A stretch of 64,000 nt of DNA from Clostridium minihomine (GTDB taxonomy: Bacteria > Bacillota > Clostridia > Oscillospirales > Acutalibacteraceae), in contig NZ_OEQH01000002.1 of NCBI RefSeq assembly GCF_900240385.1, positions 124,001-188,000 of the forward strand. The letters are read 5' to 3'. How positions within the stretch are numbered: the stretch's first letter is position 1; each line of letters starts with the position of its first letter. Below are positions 35,113-44,548 of this stretch, one piece after another. Both the position numbers and the translations under genes were made by a program. The notes under the pieces were generated by a model that saw only the letters and a program-made list of their open reading frames with translations, was not told the DNA's origin and did no database searches.

Positions 35113-35764
35113 AAACTTTGGTTCCGTTAAAGCAGATATCTACAGCAATGGTAACGACATGTTTATGACTATCGACCAATTAGCGAGGTGCTTGGAGTAT
35201 ACCGGAAGCAATGCAATTGAGCAAATTCTTTCTAGAAATCAGTATCTTAAAAACTCCGAATTTTCAGTTACTGACAAACTGTCAGGTACTGACGGCAAGC
35301 AATATAACACTCGTATTTTCACCGAAGATGGTATCTATGAAGTTACCATGCTTTCCAGCCAGCCAAAGGCCAAAGAATTCCGCGCATGGATTCGCAAAGT
35401 TTTAAAGGGCCTGCGCAAAGGCGATATGAAACTTATTCCCACCCGCCGCTCTCTCGGTGAAACGAACGCCGCCGCTAGAATCATCAACCAGACTTTGAAA
35501 GAGGCCGGTATGCCGCCGCAATATAGAGCAGTTGCTATCAAAAGCCTGTATGCGCCCGTCGGTGTGGAAATTCCTCTGGATGGCGTTACCACAGGCAAGA
35601 AACTATTTGACTGCACCGCAATTGCGGACAAGCTCGGACTACTGTCTAAAGCTGGTAAGCCCCACAATCAGGCAGTTGCTGCGATTATCGCTCAGCTTCA
35701 GGTCGGCGATGATGAACGAGAATTGGTTCCGTTACCAATAACTTTTCCGGGGTTGCTCCCGTGA
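35084..35764 (+). CDS. BRO-N-family phage antirepressor
   Basis: 226 residues from ATG 35084 (GAGGAGG upstream). The BRO N-terminal domain is clear: MFMTIDQLARCLEYTGSNAI, TRIFTEDGIYEVTMLSSQPK, KEFRAWIRKVLKGLRKGDM. The C-terminal part (PPQYRAVAIKSLYAPVGVEI) is a second domain common in such proteins. The last residues VPLPITFPGLLP look abnormal, and a different frame stays open through the GC-rich tail to 35860, so the end may be shifted by a frameshift or fusion. It probably relieves repression of E2. Confidence 0.85.
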   Translation: MKNLQLVKSENFGSVKADIYSNGNDMFMTIDQLARCLEYTGSNAIEQILSRNQYLKNSEFSVTDKLSGTDGKQYNTRIFTEDGIYEVTMLSSQPKAKEFRAWIRKVLKGLRKGDMKLIPTRRSLGETNAAARIINQTLKEAGMPPQYRAVAIKSLYAPVGVEIPLDGVTTGKKLFDCTAIADKLGLLSKAGKPHNQAVAAIIAQLQVGDDERELVPLPITFPGLLP

Positions 35765-35867
35765 TTGGGACCGTCAGCACGGGCGCGACAGATACGGCAA
35801 GCACCGGTGCGGAGCAGGCGGCGGAGGTTAAAGCTGACCCCGGAGGGAAACCCGAATAGATATGACA

Positions 35868-35903
35868 AATCCCGTCTTGTGTAAAATGCAGGGCGGGATT
35901 TTT
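35868..35903 (+). terminator. Terminator after the antirepressor
   Basis: AATCCCGTC and GGGCGGGATT form a stem followed by TTTTGC. It lies downstream of the GC-rich tail, 104 bases past the annotated stop. Confidence 0.65.
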
Positions 35904-36006
35904 GCATTGCGGTTTCACCCCTTACCAATGGTAAATTTTATCCATTGTAAATACTGGGATTCTCAGGTAGGCTATAAATGAATATTACATATTGAGGATG
36001 AAAATT

Positions 36007-37455
36007 ATGAAAACATTTCAAAAATCAATCACATTCATTTTAACTTTGATTGTATTGATCGGTACAACTGCTTTTTCTTTCCCTGTACTGGTAAACGCGG
36101 CTTCTGCCAGTGATTTTGTCATTAAAAGTGGTGTGCTGACGGAATACAAAGGAACCGATGAAACAGTGACAATTCCAGAGGGAGTCACCTCAATTGGGGA
36201 ATCGGCATTTTATAATAAACCGATTAAGCAGGTTGTGTTTCCCAAAAGTCTAAAGAGCATAGGCGGCAACGCCTTTATTGGAAGCAATCTTACCAGTGCA
36301 GATATACCAGAAGGGGTCACCTCTATCGGGGATAGCGCTTTTGCTAGCTGTATGGATTTGAAAGAAGTCAAGCTTCCGAAATCTCTTTCTTCTATTGGGA
36401 ATCAAGCGTTTTACAACACCCCTTGGTTTGTTACTTATCCAAAAGATATGCTGATTATCAACGACATTCTGGTTCAATATTATCCGGAGGATGTTGCCGA
36501 CGTAACAATCCCGCAGGGAGTAAAAACGATTAATTATAAGGCGTTTGCAAATAATTCCAGATTACATACCGTAGTCATTCCCAACAGTGTTACCACAATT
36601 AAATCAGAAGCGTTTTCTGGTTCCGCTTTAACCAGTATTGTCATTCCCCCCAGTGTAACAACCATGGAGGACAGAGTGTTTTATTGTTGCGATCAGTTAA
36701 CAAACATTACCTTATCTCCGAATGCAAAGCATCTGGGGGAACGGGTGCTGGCGGCTTGTTACAGCCTGAAGAATGTTTCGATTCCCAAAGGTGTTGAATC
36801 GATTGGAAACTATGCATTTGCTCAGGATGGATTGCTAAAAACTCTGTCTATTCCCAATACGGTCACCAGCATTGGAGAGTCTATTTTAATAAACTGCTAT
36901 ACGATAAAGGAGCTGACGGTTCCGGCCAGTGTCAAAAAGATTGGCCGAGCAATTGCGGATGTGGATTACAGTAACGTAGACGCTACCAATCCGGATATCC
37001 GTTTTATCTTTCGAGGTTATAGAGGTACCGCGATTGAAAAATATGTGGAAAATTACCCGCAATATCGCTTTATTTCGCTCGGAGAAGCCCCAGTCGATGC
37101 TGATAATCTGACTTATAACGGCCGTGAATATAAGGGTGCAGTCACTTTGGATACCAGAACGTATACTATGGCCCCTGGGAACATTTACGACATTGGTGTA
37201 AAGCTGGCGGGAAACGCCTCGGCCAAAACACGCCGTATGACCTCTTCGCGGGACGGCATCGCATCCGTTCGTCAGCTGCCAAACGGCAATTACCGTGTTA
37301 CTGCTCTGCGCCCGGGGACTACCTACATTACTTTCACAATTTATAATCCCAAGGATGGGAAAACAGAAATTACTCATTCATCTATCAAATTTGTAGTGAC
37401 CGCTGGGGTAAAACAAAACGGTGTTGCCTGCCGCCAGACCACCTACTTTAATTAA
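36007..37455 (+). CDS. BspA-like leucine-rich-repeat surface protein
   Basis: 482 residues from ATG 36007 (TTGAGG nine bases upstream). A signal peptide (KSITFILTLIVLIGTTAFSF...VNAASA) leads to about nine LRR_5 repeats of the TpLRR/BspA type (TIPEGVTSIGESAFYN, DIPEGVTSIGDSAFAS, VIPNSVTTIKSEAFSG, SIPKGVESIGNYAFAQ), then a C-terminal beta-sandwich-like domain (about 370-480, RPGTTYITFTIYNPKDGKTE). No LPxTG anchor. BspA proteins mediate adhesion to host or microbial surfaces. It is the last E2 gene, probably a cargo gene, with its own terminator. Confidence 0.92.
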   Translation: MKTFQKSITFILTLIVLIGTTAFSFPVLVNAASASDFVIKSGVLTEYKGTDETVTIPEGVTSIGESAFYNKPIKQVVFPKSLKSIGGNAFIGSNLTSADIPEGVTSIGDSAFASCMDLKEVKLPKSLSSIGNQAFYNTPWFVTYPKDMLIINDILVQYYPEDVADVTIPQGVKTINYKAFANNSRLHTVVIPNSVTTIKSEAFSGSALTSIVIPPSVTTMEDRVFYCCDQLTNITLSPNAKHLGERVLAACYSLKNVSIPKGVESIGNYAFAQDGLLKTLSIPNTVTSIGESILINCYTIKELTVPASVKKIGRAIADVDYSNVDATNPDIRFIFRGYRGTAIEKYVENYPQYRFISLGEAPVDADNLTYNGREYKGAVTLDTRTYTMAPGNIYDIGVKLAGNASAKTRRMTSSRDGIASVRQLPNGNYRVTALRPGTTYITFTIYNPKDGKTEITHSSIKFVVTAGVKQNGVACRQTTYFN

Positions 37456-37463
37456 AAAGACAC

Positions 37464-37507
37464 AATCCCCCGTAGCTGGAGTAAACCCGGTTACGGGGAT
37501 TTTTTTG
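37464..37507 (+). terminator. Terminator of the BspA-like gene
   Basis: ATCCCCCGTA and TACGGGGAT bracket a loop of about 18 bases and are followed by TTTTTTT. Confidence 0.8.
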
Positions 37508-37604
37508 TTATAGCAAACCCGCCCTTATATCCCGGCCAGGAGTGAGGGCCTATGCTGGTAAAACCTCATTTCTGCTGGCTGTAAACGACAGAGTAATACA
37601 CGAG

Positions 37605-37670
37605 TCATCTCCACCACACCAGACCACCACTTGGTGAAAATCAAGCGGTGGTCTTTTTTGTGCTCTCTAA
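37605..37670 (+). mobile_element. Right attachment site (att C) of the ssrA island
   Basis: TCATCTCCACCA (37605-37616) followed by the hairpin AGACCACCACTTGGT-GAAA-ATCAAGCGGTGGTCT (37621-37654) and TTTTTT nearly repeats the tmRNA end and terminator at 23302-23356. It lacks the rest of tmRNA, so it marks the far end of the inserted DNA. Confidence 0.8.
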
Positions 37671-37740
37671 TGTTTAAAAATATATGCATTGTAGTGATGA
37701 CATGCTATAATAAAAAAATATGTTTATACAGAGGTACCAT

Positions 37741-38379
37741 ATGATACAACATAGATGCCCTTGGTGCGGAGAAAAGATTCCATTTCACTTACCAATTAAA
37801 CAGTTGCTTTGGAAACTTGCAGACCCTGATAGCTGTCCAAAATGTAAAAAGCCTTACACATCCAACACCGGTTGCCGCAGTGCCATTATTTTGGCAGTTG
37901 GGCTAGTTGGAGGTATCTTTTTTAAAACTTTTATCAAGGTTTTAAAAAACAATATAATCCTATACTGGTTTTTAGTAACAGTGGGACTTATGATTCTCGC
38001 TCTTGTGTTTGTTGAACTTTGCCGAATACCATATGCTCGGGATATCAAAAAAAAAGACCGGCTATGTGTCAACTCCAAACGCTCCGCAAACGTGAATCTA
38101 TCCTGGGAAAAGCATGAGAAGGAAGGGCTGCTTTTACCTCGATTTCGGGTATTAAGCGGAGAAATTTTCCTTGCCTGCTTTATGGCTGCGGATGGAACTT
38201 CTATCAGCACAACATTTTGTGTCGTACTGAATGACATTGTTTGGTCAGATAATTCTCATTGCACCTGTAAAGTCCAATTTGTTTTAGACGATGCTCCTGC
38301 GGAATCTTTTTTACGGGAACGAAATCAATTTTCTCTTTATTATAACTATCGAAAAATAGCGACAGGAACCATATGGTGA
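37741..38379 (+). CDS. Zinc-ribbon, two-segment membrane protein
   Basis: 212 residues from ATG 37741 with GAGG six bases upstream. The N-terminal cysteines CPWCGEKIPF and CPKCKKPYTS form a zinc ribbon. Two membrane segments (SAIILAVGLVGGIFF, IILYWFLVTVGLMILALVFVEL) follow, then a soluble beta-rich C-terminal domain. I recognise no family. It is the first gene outside the island. Nothing else is seen in 38380-38594. Confidence 0.7.
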   Translation: MIQHRCPWCGEKIPFHLPIKQLLWKLADPDSCPKCKKPYTSNTGCRSAIILAVGLVGGIFFKTFIKVLKNNIILYWFLVTVGLMILALVFVELCRIPYARDIKKKDRLCVNSKRSANVNLSWEKHEKEGLLLPRFRVLSGEIFLACFMAADGTSISTTFCVVLNDIVWSDNSHCTCKVQFVLDDAPAESFLRERNQFSLYYNYRKIATGTIW

Positions 38380-38594
38380 CAGCGCGAGTTCAGGTTATAA
38401 ATCAACCAAAATTTCAATCTGACATATCAGCTACCAAAATTCAAATATTTGACTAGCCTAAATCCCTTCCATTAGAGTGCACACTCTTTGCTGCACCTGA
38501 ACATCCTATAGCAAAAGCATAAAATCAGCTTTTACAAGATAAGCTAATCGAAATGCCCTTACGCAACCAATCAGGAAGGAAATGATTTGATTTT

Positions 38595-39716
38595 ATGAAA
38601 AACATCATTCACTATGTAGAAGAAATGTTCAGCCTGTTTTCTGAACACCCCTTTTCTTCTGTAGACAGTTTGGTGCTGTCCCAATTGGTTTATATCCGCC
38701 TTCCTTCCTGTGTCCCTGTTTTGGGGGAAGAAAAACCTTTGCTGCGGCTGGGGGATTTGCTGCGAGCAGAATGTTTTGAATCCATGTTTCGAAATGTGAG
38801 GGATCCGGAAAATAACCGGCGCCTTTTGTTTGCTCTGGCAGCCAGTCCCCGATTTCGTAATATTTTAGTGGGCAACTATTCAGAACAGCTGGATATTCAA
38901 CAGGAAAAACAATTTGCAGCGGTCACTTTTTACCTAGACACCCAAACAGCATATATCGCCTTTCGCGGAACAGATGCCACGTTCATCGGCTGGAAAGAAG
39001 ATTTTAATATGGCTTTTCAAAGCCCGGTTCCTTCTCAGGAAGAAGCACTGATATACTTAAATTCCGTCGCAAAGCAGTGGCCGGGAACTTTTTTGATAGG
39101 CGGCCATTCCAAGGGCGGAAATCTAGCGGTTTATTCTGCTATGATGAGTCCTGTAGAAATTCAAAACCGTATCCGGCAAATTTATTCCCATGATGGCCCC
39201 GGGTTTAAAGCCGAGATATTGCAAAGCAGTAACTTTGACCAAATCCAAACTCGTATTCACAAAACACTCCCCCAATCTTCCATTGTGGGAATGCTGTTAG
39301 AAAACCAAGAGCCTTATTCCATTGTAAAAAGTAACCGGTTTGGAATCATGCAGCACGATCCGTTTTCCTGGATAGTAGAGGAAAAACAGTTCAGTGTGCT
39401 GGAACGGCTTTCGGTAACAGCAAAACACATGGATCATACATTAAACGGGTGGCTTCAAACCTTGTCTGATGGGGAAAGAGAACGATTTATTGATACGCTG
39501 TATACAGTGCTAAACGCGGGGGGAATCACCGACTTTTCTCAATTAGAAACCGAATGGCAAAAAAGCCTGTCTGCTATGCTGAACGCTGCAAGAAATATAG
39601 AGCCGGATGCCCGCGAATTTGCATTTCAGACATTAAAATCATTTGTCACCTCCGGAATCCGAAATTTAATAATTCCTCCCAAAGCACTTTTAAAAAATGA
39701 ACACATTGAAAAATAA
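38595..39716 (+). CDS. DUF2974 (Mbeg1-like) alpha/beta hydrolase
   Basis: 373 residues. AYIAFRGTDATFIGWKEDF and LIGGHSKGGNLAVYSAMMS, with the nucleophile serine in GHSKGG, identify the DUF2974 lipase-like family. IYSHDGPGF, carrying an Asp-Gly, follows. The C-terminal 150 residues are helical. The substrate is unknown and it is probably cytoplasmic (no signal peptide). It ends at a bidirectional terminator shared with the thiamine operon. Confidence 0.88.
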   Translation: MKNIIHYVEEMFSLFSEHPFSSVDSLVLSQLVYIRLPSCVPVLGEEKPLLRLGDLLRAECFESMFRNVRDPENNRRLLFALAASPRFRNILVGNYSEQLDIQQEKQFAAVTFYLDTQTAYIAFRGTDATFIGWKEDFNMAFQSPVPSQEEALIYLNSVAKQWPGTFLIGGHSKGGNLAVYSAMMSPVEIQNRIRQIYSHDGPGFKAEILQSSNFDQIQTRIHKTLPQSSIVGMLLENQEPYSIVKSNRFGIMQHDPFSWIVEEKQFSVLERLSVTAKHMDHTLNGWLQTLSDGERERFIDTLYTVLNAGGITDFSQLETEWQKSLSAMLNAARNIEPDAREFAFQTLKSFVTSGIRNLIIPPKALLKNEHIEK

Positions 39717-39820
39717 TCTTTGTGTTTTGGTAGACAGAACACGGCAAATTCGTTTGCGAATAAGAAGTTACCACAAGAAACCGAAAACCGACTGATTAGC
39801 CTTAGAGATATCTATCACAA

Positions 39821-39865
39821 AAAACCCGCAAGGAACTTCTTCTGTTCCTTGCGGGTTTTCTTTTT
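39821..39865. terminator. Bidirectional terminator
   Basis: AAAACCCGCAAGGAAC (39821-39836) pairs perfectly with GTTCCTTGCGGGTTTT (39844-39859), flanked by A- and T-runs. It ends both the DUF2974 gene and the thiamine operon. Confidence 0.9.
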
Positions 39866-39898
39866 TAAATCATTTTCAAAAGAGATTGGTGAGTCCGG

Positions 39899-40546
39899 TT
39901 ACAGTAATTCCCAAAAGTCCCGAATATAATGATCCGCTGTCTGCCGCATTTTTTCTTCTTCCTCCCGGCAATACAAATCATAGACTGCAACGGTGGTAAA
40001 ACCGCCGTCCTTTGCGCCTTTGAGCCCTTCCCAGATGTCTTCAAACACCACACACTGCTTGGGGGAAATCTGAAGCAGCTTTGCCGCCCTCCAATAAATA
40101 TCGGGAAACCCCTTGCCCCGGTTAACCTGAGAAACCGTTACGACGGCATCAAACCAATCCCGAATACCGTGCCGCTCCAATGCGGGCAAAAACAGCTCCT
40201 CATAAGAAGACGTGGCCACCGCCATCCGCACCTGATTTTTTCGCAGAAATTCCAGGTATTTCCTGGCGCCGGGCTTTAAAGCAATCCGGTTGTGGTACGC
40301 ATCCCGAGCCATTTCATTCCACTCGTCCATCAGCTGTTCCGGCGCTTCGGATAAGTTGAAGCGTCGAGCCGTATACTCCGCAGCGGCATGAAAGCCCAGC
40401 GGTGCGATGGTTTTTACATAGTCTTCCGGAACCGGAATTCCTCGGCGACCCAAAAAATCCTTATCGATTTGTTCCCAGACTCCGTTGGAATCCAGCAGAG
40501 TGCCATCCAGATCAAAAATTGCTCCTTGAAACTGTTTCACATTCAT
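39899..40546 (-). CDS. HAD-superfamily phosphatase in the thiamine operon
   Basis: 215 residues. Motif I FDLDGTLLDSN (nucleophile and acid aspartates), motif II ATSS, motif III RGKGFPD lysine and motif IV VVFEDIWEGLKGA. The cap is of the beta-phosphoglucomutase type. It overlaps thiE by 35 bases, so it is the last gene of the TPP-controlled operon and may dephosphorylate a thiamine intermediate such as thiamine monophosphate or HMP-phosphate (inference from context). The substrate cannot be read from sequence. Confidence 0.9.
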   Translation of the reverse strand: MNVKQFQGAIFDLDGTLLDSNGVWEQIDKDFLGRRGIPVPEDYVKTIAPLGFHAAAEYTARRFNLSEAPEQLMDEWNEMARDAYHNRIALKPGARKYLEFLRKNQVRMAVATSSYEELFLPALERHGIRDWFDAVVTVSQVNRGKGFPDIYWRAAKLLQISPKQCVVFEDIWEGLKGAKDGGFTTVAVYDLYCREEEEKMRQTADHYIRDFWELL

Positions 40547-41171
40547 TCTCCTGAAAAAGCTGTATTAATTCCCGGCTGGCAGCTGCGATGTCCGGCTGCG
40601 CCAAAACAGCAGACACCACTGCCAGACCGTTAATCCCTGTTTTTGAAAAGCAGCTTACCGTATCCCGGTTGATGCCGCCGATAACCACAATGGGCAGGCT
40701 GACAGTGCGTCGAATTTGCCGCAGCTGTTCCATGGTCACCAAATGCGCATCTGTCTTGGTGGGTGTGGCAAACATTGCACCCACCCCCAAATAATCCGCT
40801 CCATCCCGCTGAGCCAACACCGCTTCTTCCAAACAAGAGGCGGACACACCCAAAACCTTCTCCGGCCCAAGCATCCGGCGCACCACAGCGGCCGGCAAAT
40901 CACTTTGCCCCACATGCACCCCGGCCGCATCCACCGCCAAAGCGATATCCACCCGGTCATTGATGATAAGCGGCACCCCATGAGCATCGGTGACCTGCTT
41001 TACCCGGCAAGCCAACTGATAAAACTCCAAAGAAGAGCAGTCCTTCTCACGCAGCTGCACCAGCGTACATCCACCGGTAATGGACTGTTCCACTGCGGAT
41101 TCCAATGTATCGGCAGTCATCAGCGATCGGTCAGTACAAAGGTAAAGGGTATAGTCCACTTTATTCTTCAT
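40512..41171 (-). CDS. thiE: Thiamine-phosphate synthase
   Basis: 219 residues. TLVQLREKD, PLIINDRVDIALAVDAAGVHVGQSD, LGVSASCLEEAV, DYLGVGAMFATPTK and IVVIGGINRDTV are the conserved blocks of the TIM barrel that joins HMP-pyrophosphate to the thiazole phosphate. It overlaps thiM by 11 bases and the HAD gene by 35. Confidence 0.97.
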   Translation of the reverse strand: MKNKVDYTLYLCTDRSLMTADTLESAVEQSITGGCTLVQLREKDCSSLEFYQLACRVKQVTDAHGVPLIINDRVDIALAVDAAGVHVGQSDLPAAVVRRMLGPEKVLGVSASCLEEAVLAQRDGADYLGVGAMFATPTKTDAHLVTMEQLRQIRRTVSLPIVVIGGINRDTVSCFSKTGINGLAVVSAVLAQPDIAAASRELIQLFQENECETVSRSNF

Positions 41172-41982
41172 AGAGTCTTGCCCTTTCTTTCAACACAGAG
41201 GAATCCATTTGACTGAGAGCATCCACAATCGCGATATGAAAGCTTCCGGTTCCCATAGCACCCGCCTTTTCATAGGCCAGTTCCCCGGCAATGCCCATGC
41301 AGGCCACACCGGCCACCGCCGCCGTGAAGAAATCTTGATCCGACACACCCACAAAAGCCCCCACCAATGAAGAAATCATGCAGCCTGTTCCCGTTACCTT
41401 GGACAACAGGGGATGTCCGTTTTGAATTTTCACCACGCGGCTGCCATCCGAAATCACATCCACCGCCCCGGTCACTGCCGCAACACAGCCGAATTTTTGT
41501 GCCACGGCCTTGGCTACCTTCACACTGTCATTTTTTTCGTCTTCTTCGGCAGAGTCCACCCCTTTGGTAAAAGCTTCTAACCCGGCCGCAAAAGAAAGCT
41601 CTGACAGGTTCCCCCGCAAAACAGCACACTTTATCTGGGATAAAATTTGCCCAGTTACCTTATTTCTAAGGCGAGAAGCACCTGCGCCCACCGGATCAAA
41701 CACGACGGGAATCCCCAGCTCATTGGCCTTTTTTCCAGCTGCCAGCATAGACTCTATCGTTTGTTGATTTAAAGTGCCCATATTCAGCACCAAAGCTGAC
41801 GAAATAGCGGTAATGTCTGCCGCTTCTTCTATGTCATCCGCCATAATCGGGGAGCCGCCAATGGCCAGCAGTGCGTTTGCCACGTCGTTCACGGTCACAT
41901 AATTGGTGATATTGTGTACCAACGGCACCCGGGCACGCACTTGATCGGACAAAGCGGCAACCACTGCGGTAATCTGATTCAT
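41161..41982 (-). CDS. thiM: Hydroxyethylthiazole kinase
   Basis: 273 residues from ATG 41982. VPLVHNITNYVTVNDVANAL, GGSPIMAD, PVVFDPVGAGASRLR, RGNLSEL and the ATP site KVTGTGCMISSLVGAF are characteristic. It phosphorylates hydroxyethylthiazole, a salvage route to the thiazole half. No thiG/thiS/thiH are in the operon, so the cell may rely on salvage for thiazole unless they lie elsewhere. Confidence 0.96.
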   Translation of the reverse strand: MNQITAVVAALSDQVRARVPLVHNITNYVTVNDVANALLAIGGSPIMADDIEEAADITAISSALVLNMGTLNQQTIESMLAAGKKANELGIPVVFDPVGAGASRLRNKVTGQILSQIKCAVLRGNLSELSFAAGLEAFTKGVDSAEEDEKNDSVKVAKAVAQKFGCVAAVTGAVDVISDGSRVVKIQNGHPLLSKVTGTGCMISSLVGAFVGVSDQDFFTAAVAGVACMGIAGELAYEKAGAMGTGSFHIAIVDALSQMDSSVLKERARLYEE

Positions 41983-42014
41983 AATCGTATCCTTCTTTCT
42001 GTATTGTATCGCAA

Positions 42015-43322
42015 TTACAGGAATAATTCCACTGATTTTCCCTCTAAAATTCGGTTGGTAGTGCGTACGGCGCACATTTTTCCGCACATGGTGCAGGTTC
42101 CCGGATCCTCCGGCGGAGTGCTTTCAAAATAATCCCGGGCTTTTTCACCGTCAATGGCAATGCGGAACATTTCTTCCCAATCCAGCTTTTTGCGGGCATC
42201 GGCCATTTTGTTGTCCCAATCGGTTGCGCCCGGCACACCTTTGGCGATATCCGCCGCATGGGCCGCAATTTTGCTCGCAATGATTCCTTCCTTCACATCG
42301 CTTAAATCCGGCAGGCGCAGGTGCTCGGCCGGTGTTACATAGCACAAGAAATCTGCTCCCGCTGCCGCCGCAATGGCTCCGCCGATGGCAGACGTAATGT
42401 GATCATACCCCGGGGCGATGTCGGTAACCAACGGCCCCAGCACATAAAAAGGTGCATTGTGACACAGCCGCTTTTGCAGCACCATATTGGCGGCAATCTC
42501 GTTCATCGCCATGTGTCCCGGGCCTTCCACCAAAACCTGCACCTCCTTTTGCCAGGCGCGCTCAGTCAAATAGCCCAATTCCACCAGTTCGCCCACCTGA
42601 GAAGCATCGGTGCTGTCTGCCAAACAGCCGGGTCGCAGGGAATCCCCCAAACTGATGGTCACGTCATATTCCCGCAGGATGTCCAGCAGTTCGTCGTAAT
42701 GCTCATAAAAAGGATTCTCCCGATTGTTCATTTCCATCCAGGCAAACAGCAAAGAGCCGCCCCGGGACACAATGTTCATTTTCCTCCCGGTGCGCCGAAA
42801 TGCTTCCACAGCGCGGCGGTTGATTCCGGCATGGATGGTCATGAAATCCACACCTTCTTCTGCATGGGCGCGCACTACCCGAAGAAAATCTTCGGCGGTA
42901 ATATCCCGCAGATCCTTTTCCAGATAGCCCACCGCATCATAGATGGGAACCGTGCCGATCATTGCCGGGGAACGATGAATCAATTCCTGCCGGAAGGGAT
43001 TGGTTTTGCCGTAATTACTTAAATCCATAATGGACTCTGCCCCGAACCGGATGGCCAAATCCACTTTCTTCATTTCTGCTTCATAATCTTTGCAGTCGCC
43101 GGAAATACCCAGATTCACATTAATTTTGGTTCGCAGGCCTTCCCCGATTCCATTGGGTTCTAAGCATGTATGACGAATATTTGCCGGAATCGCCACGGTG
43201 CCTTTTGCCACCCTCTCTTGCAGCAGTTTCGGCGCTATGCCCTCCCGCTGTGCCACTGATGCCATTTCGGGTGTTATCATTCCTTTTTTAGCCGCTTCCA
43301 TTTGAGTATGATAGTTTCTCAT
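42015..43322 (-). CDS. thiC: Phosphomethylpyrimidine synthase (short ThiC)
   Basis: 435 residues from ATG 43322, overlapping the thiD stop (ATGA). [89 protein letters not shown] are ThiC signatures. It is a non-canonical radical-SAM enzyme that rearranges AIR to HMP-phosphate. The C-terminal cluster motif reads CTMCGKMC, i.e. CX2CX3C, one residue shorter than the CX2CX4C of long enterobacterial ThiC. The protein also lacks the N-terminal extension of that form, as in other anaerobes. Confidence 0.97.
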   Translation of the reverse strand: MRNYHTQMEAAKKGMITPEMASVAQREGIAPKLLQERVAKGTVAIPANIRHTCLEPNGIGEGLRTKINVNLGISGDCKDYEAEMKKVDLAIRFGAESIMDLSNYGKTNPFRQELIHRSPAMIGTVPIYDAVGYLEKDLRDITAEDFLRVVRAHAEEGVDFMTIHAGINRRAVEAFRRTGRKMNIVSRGGSLLFAWMEMNNRENPFYEHYDELLDILREYDVTISLGDSLRPGCLADSTDASQVGELVELGYLTERAWQKEVQVLVEGPGHMAMNEIAANMVLQKRLCHNAPFYVLGPLVTDIAPGYDHITSAIGGAIAAAAGADFLCYVTPAEHLRLPDLSDVKEGIIASKIAAHAADIAKGVPGATDWDNKMADARKKLDWEEMFRIAIDGEKARDYFESTPPEDPGTCTMCGKMCAVRTTNRILEGKSVELFL

Positions 43323-44122
43323 TTCAGCCATCCTTTCCACTGATACAATTCATAAAAATGATTGGTGGGGCCACAGCCCTTTCCAATAGCCAGTCCATAG
43401 CGGATGGCTTGTGTGACGTACACCTTGGCGGCTTCCACTGCCTGGGGCAGTTCCATTCCCCGGGCCAAATAAGAAGCTAAGGCAGAGGACAAAGTACACC
43501 CCGTGCCATGCGTATTCCGGGTGGAAATCCGCGGAGCACGAAACTCGGTATAGGTTTTGCCGTCAAACAGAATGTCTGCCGCATCGCCTTCTAAATGCCC
43601 CCCTTTGACCAAAACTGCTGCCGCGCCCATTTCATGAAGAAGTTTTGCCGCAGTCTTCATATCTGCTGTGGTCTCGATTTTAATTCCGGTTAGCGCTTTG
43701 GCTTCGGGAAGGTTGGGGGTCAATAGTCCCGCCAGCGGAACGATGTTCTGTTTCATGGTTTCCAGCGCATCGGGCTGCATCAAGGCACAGCCGCCCTTGG
43801 CCACCATCACCGGATCGATCACTGTTACCGGCGGGCGATATTCCAAAAGCTTTTCTGCAACCGCTTCCATCACCGAAACCCCAGACAGCATCCCCACCTT
43901 TACCGCATGGACAGGAATATCCTCAAACACCGCATCCACCTGATCCCGAATAATCTGCGGCGGGATATCGTGAATGGAAATAACCCGGCTGGTGTTTTCT
44001 GCCACAACAGACACCACCACGCTCATACCAAAGCAGCCTAAGGCCGAAAAGGTCTTTAAATCCGCCTGAATTCCGGCTCCGCCGCTGCAATCGGAACCGG
44101 CGATAGACAAACAGTTTTTCAT
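43319..44122 (-). CDS. thiD: Hydroxymethylpyrimidine/phosphomethylpyrimidine kinase
   Basis: 267 residues. [20 protein letters not shown], the HMP-binding start, [33 protein letters not shown] and [18 protein letters not shown] with the catalytic anion hole. It phosphorylates HMP and HMP-P. It is the first gene behind the TPP riboswitch. Confidence 0.97.
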   Translation of the reverse strand: MKNCLSIAGSDCSGGAGIQADLKTFSALGCFGMSVVVSVVAENTSRVISIHDIPPQIIRDQVDAVFEDIPVHAVKVGMLSGVSVMEAVAEKLLEYRPPVTVIDPVMVAKGGCALMQPDALETMKQNIVPLAGLLTPNLPEAKALTGIKIETTADMKTAAKLLHEMGAAAVLVKGGHLEGDAADILFDGKTYTEFRAPRISTRNTHGTGCTLSSALASYLARGMELPQAVEAAKVYVTQAIRYGLAIGKGCGPTNHFYELYQWKGWLK

Positions 44123-44206
44123 AAGAAACCTCCTTTATAACTTTGAACCACCCGGAAAGCAAGTGTTTTTTATCCTTTTTTAACCCTTTGGTCTACTGAA
44201 TAAAAA

Positions 44207-44233
44207 AGAAGGAGCGCCACAGGCGCTCCTTCT
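44207..44233 (-). terminator. Attenuator terminator of the TPP riboswitch
   Basis: AGAAGGAGCGCC and GGCGCTCCTTCT form a perfect 12-bp stem, then TTTTTT on the minus strand. It lies between the riboswitch and thiD, so TPP binding probably ends transcription here. Confidence 0.85.
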
Positions 44234-44249
44234 GGATAACATAATTTAG

Positions 44250-44336
44250 CAGCTCCCTACGTTGGCATTACCCAAATCAGGTTAAAGGGTCGAAGTTGAT
44301 AACTTCCTCTCAGCCTGCTACACAAGCTCCCCTGAA
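44250..44336 (-). promoter_or_regulatory. TPP riboswitch (THI element)
   Basis: On the minus strand: CAGGGGAGC, GCTGAGAGG, ACCCTTTAACCTGATTTGGG and TAATGCCAACGTAGGGAGC, in the canonical order. It senses thiamine pyrophosphate and controls thiDCME and the HAD gene. Confidence 0.97.
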
Positions 44337-44364
44337 TATTCAGTTGTTTTTGTTCTATATTGTT

Positions 44365-44394
44365 ACTGTAGCACAAAAAGAAATTATTTGTCAA
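44365..44394 (-). promoter_or_regulatory. Promoter of the thiamine operon
   Basis: On the minus strand TTGACA (44394-44389), 18 bases, TACAGT (44370-44365), about 30 bases upstream of the riboswitch. Confidence 0.7.
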
Positions 44395-44548
44395 CCAGTG
44401 TTTGAATTAGAACCCTTTATTTTTATAAAACCAAAATCGGTTTGAAATTAAAAATAGCAGACAATACTATAAGTGTAATGTTCGGTTCTCCATAAATAGC
44501 CTTTCTCGGCAAGCTCTAATCCCCAAACATAAGAAAGGATCACAAACC

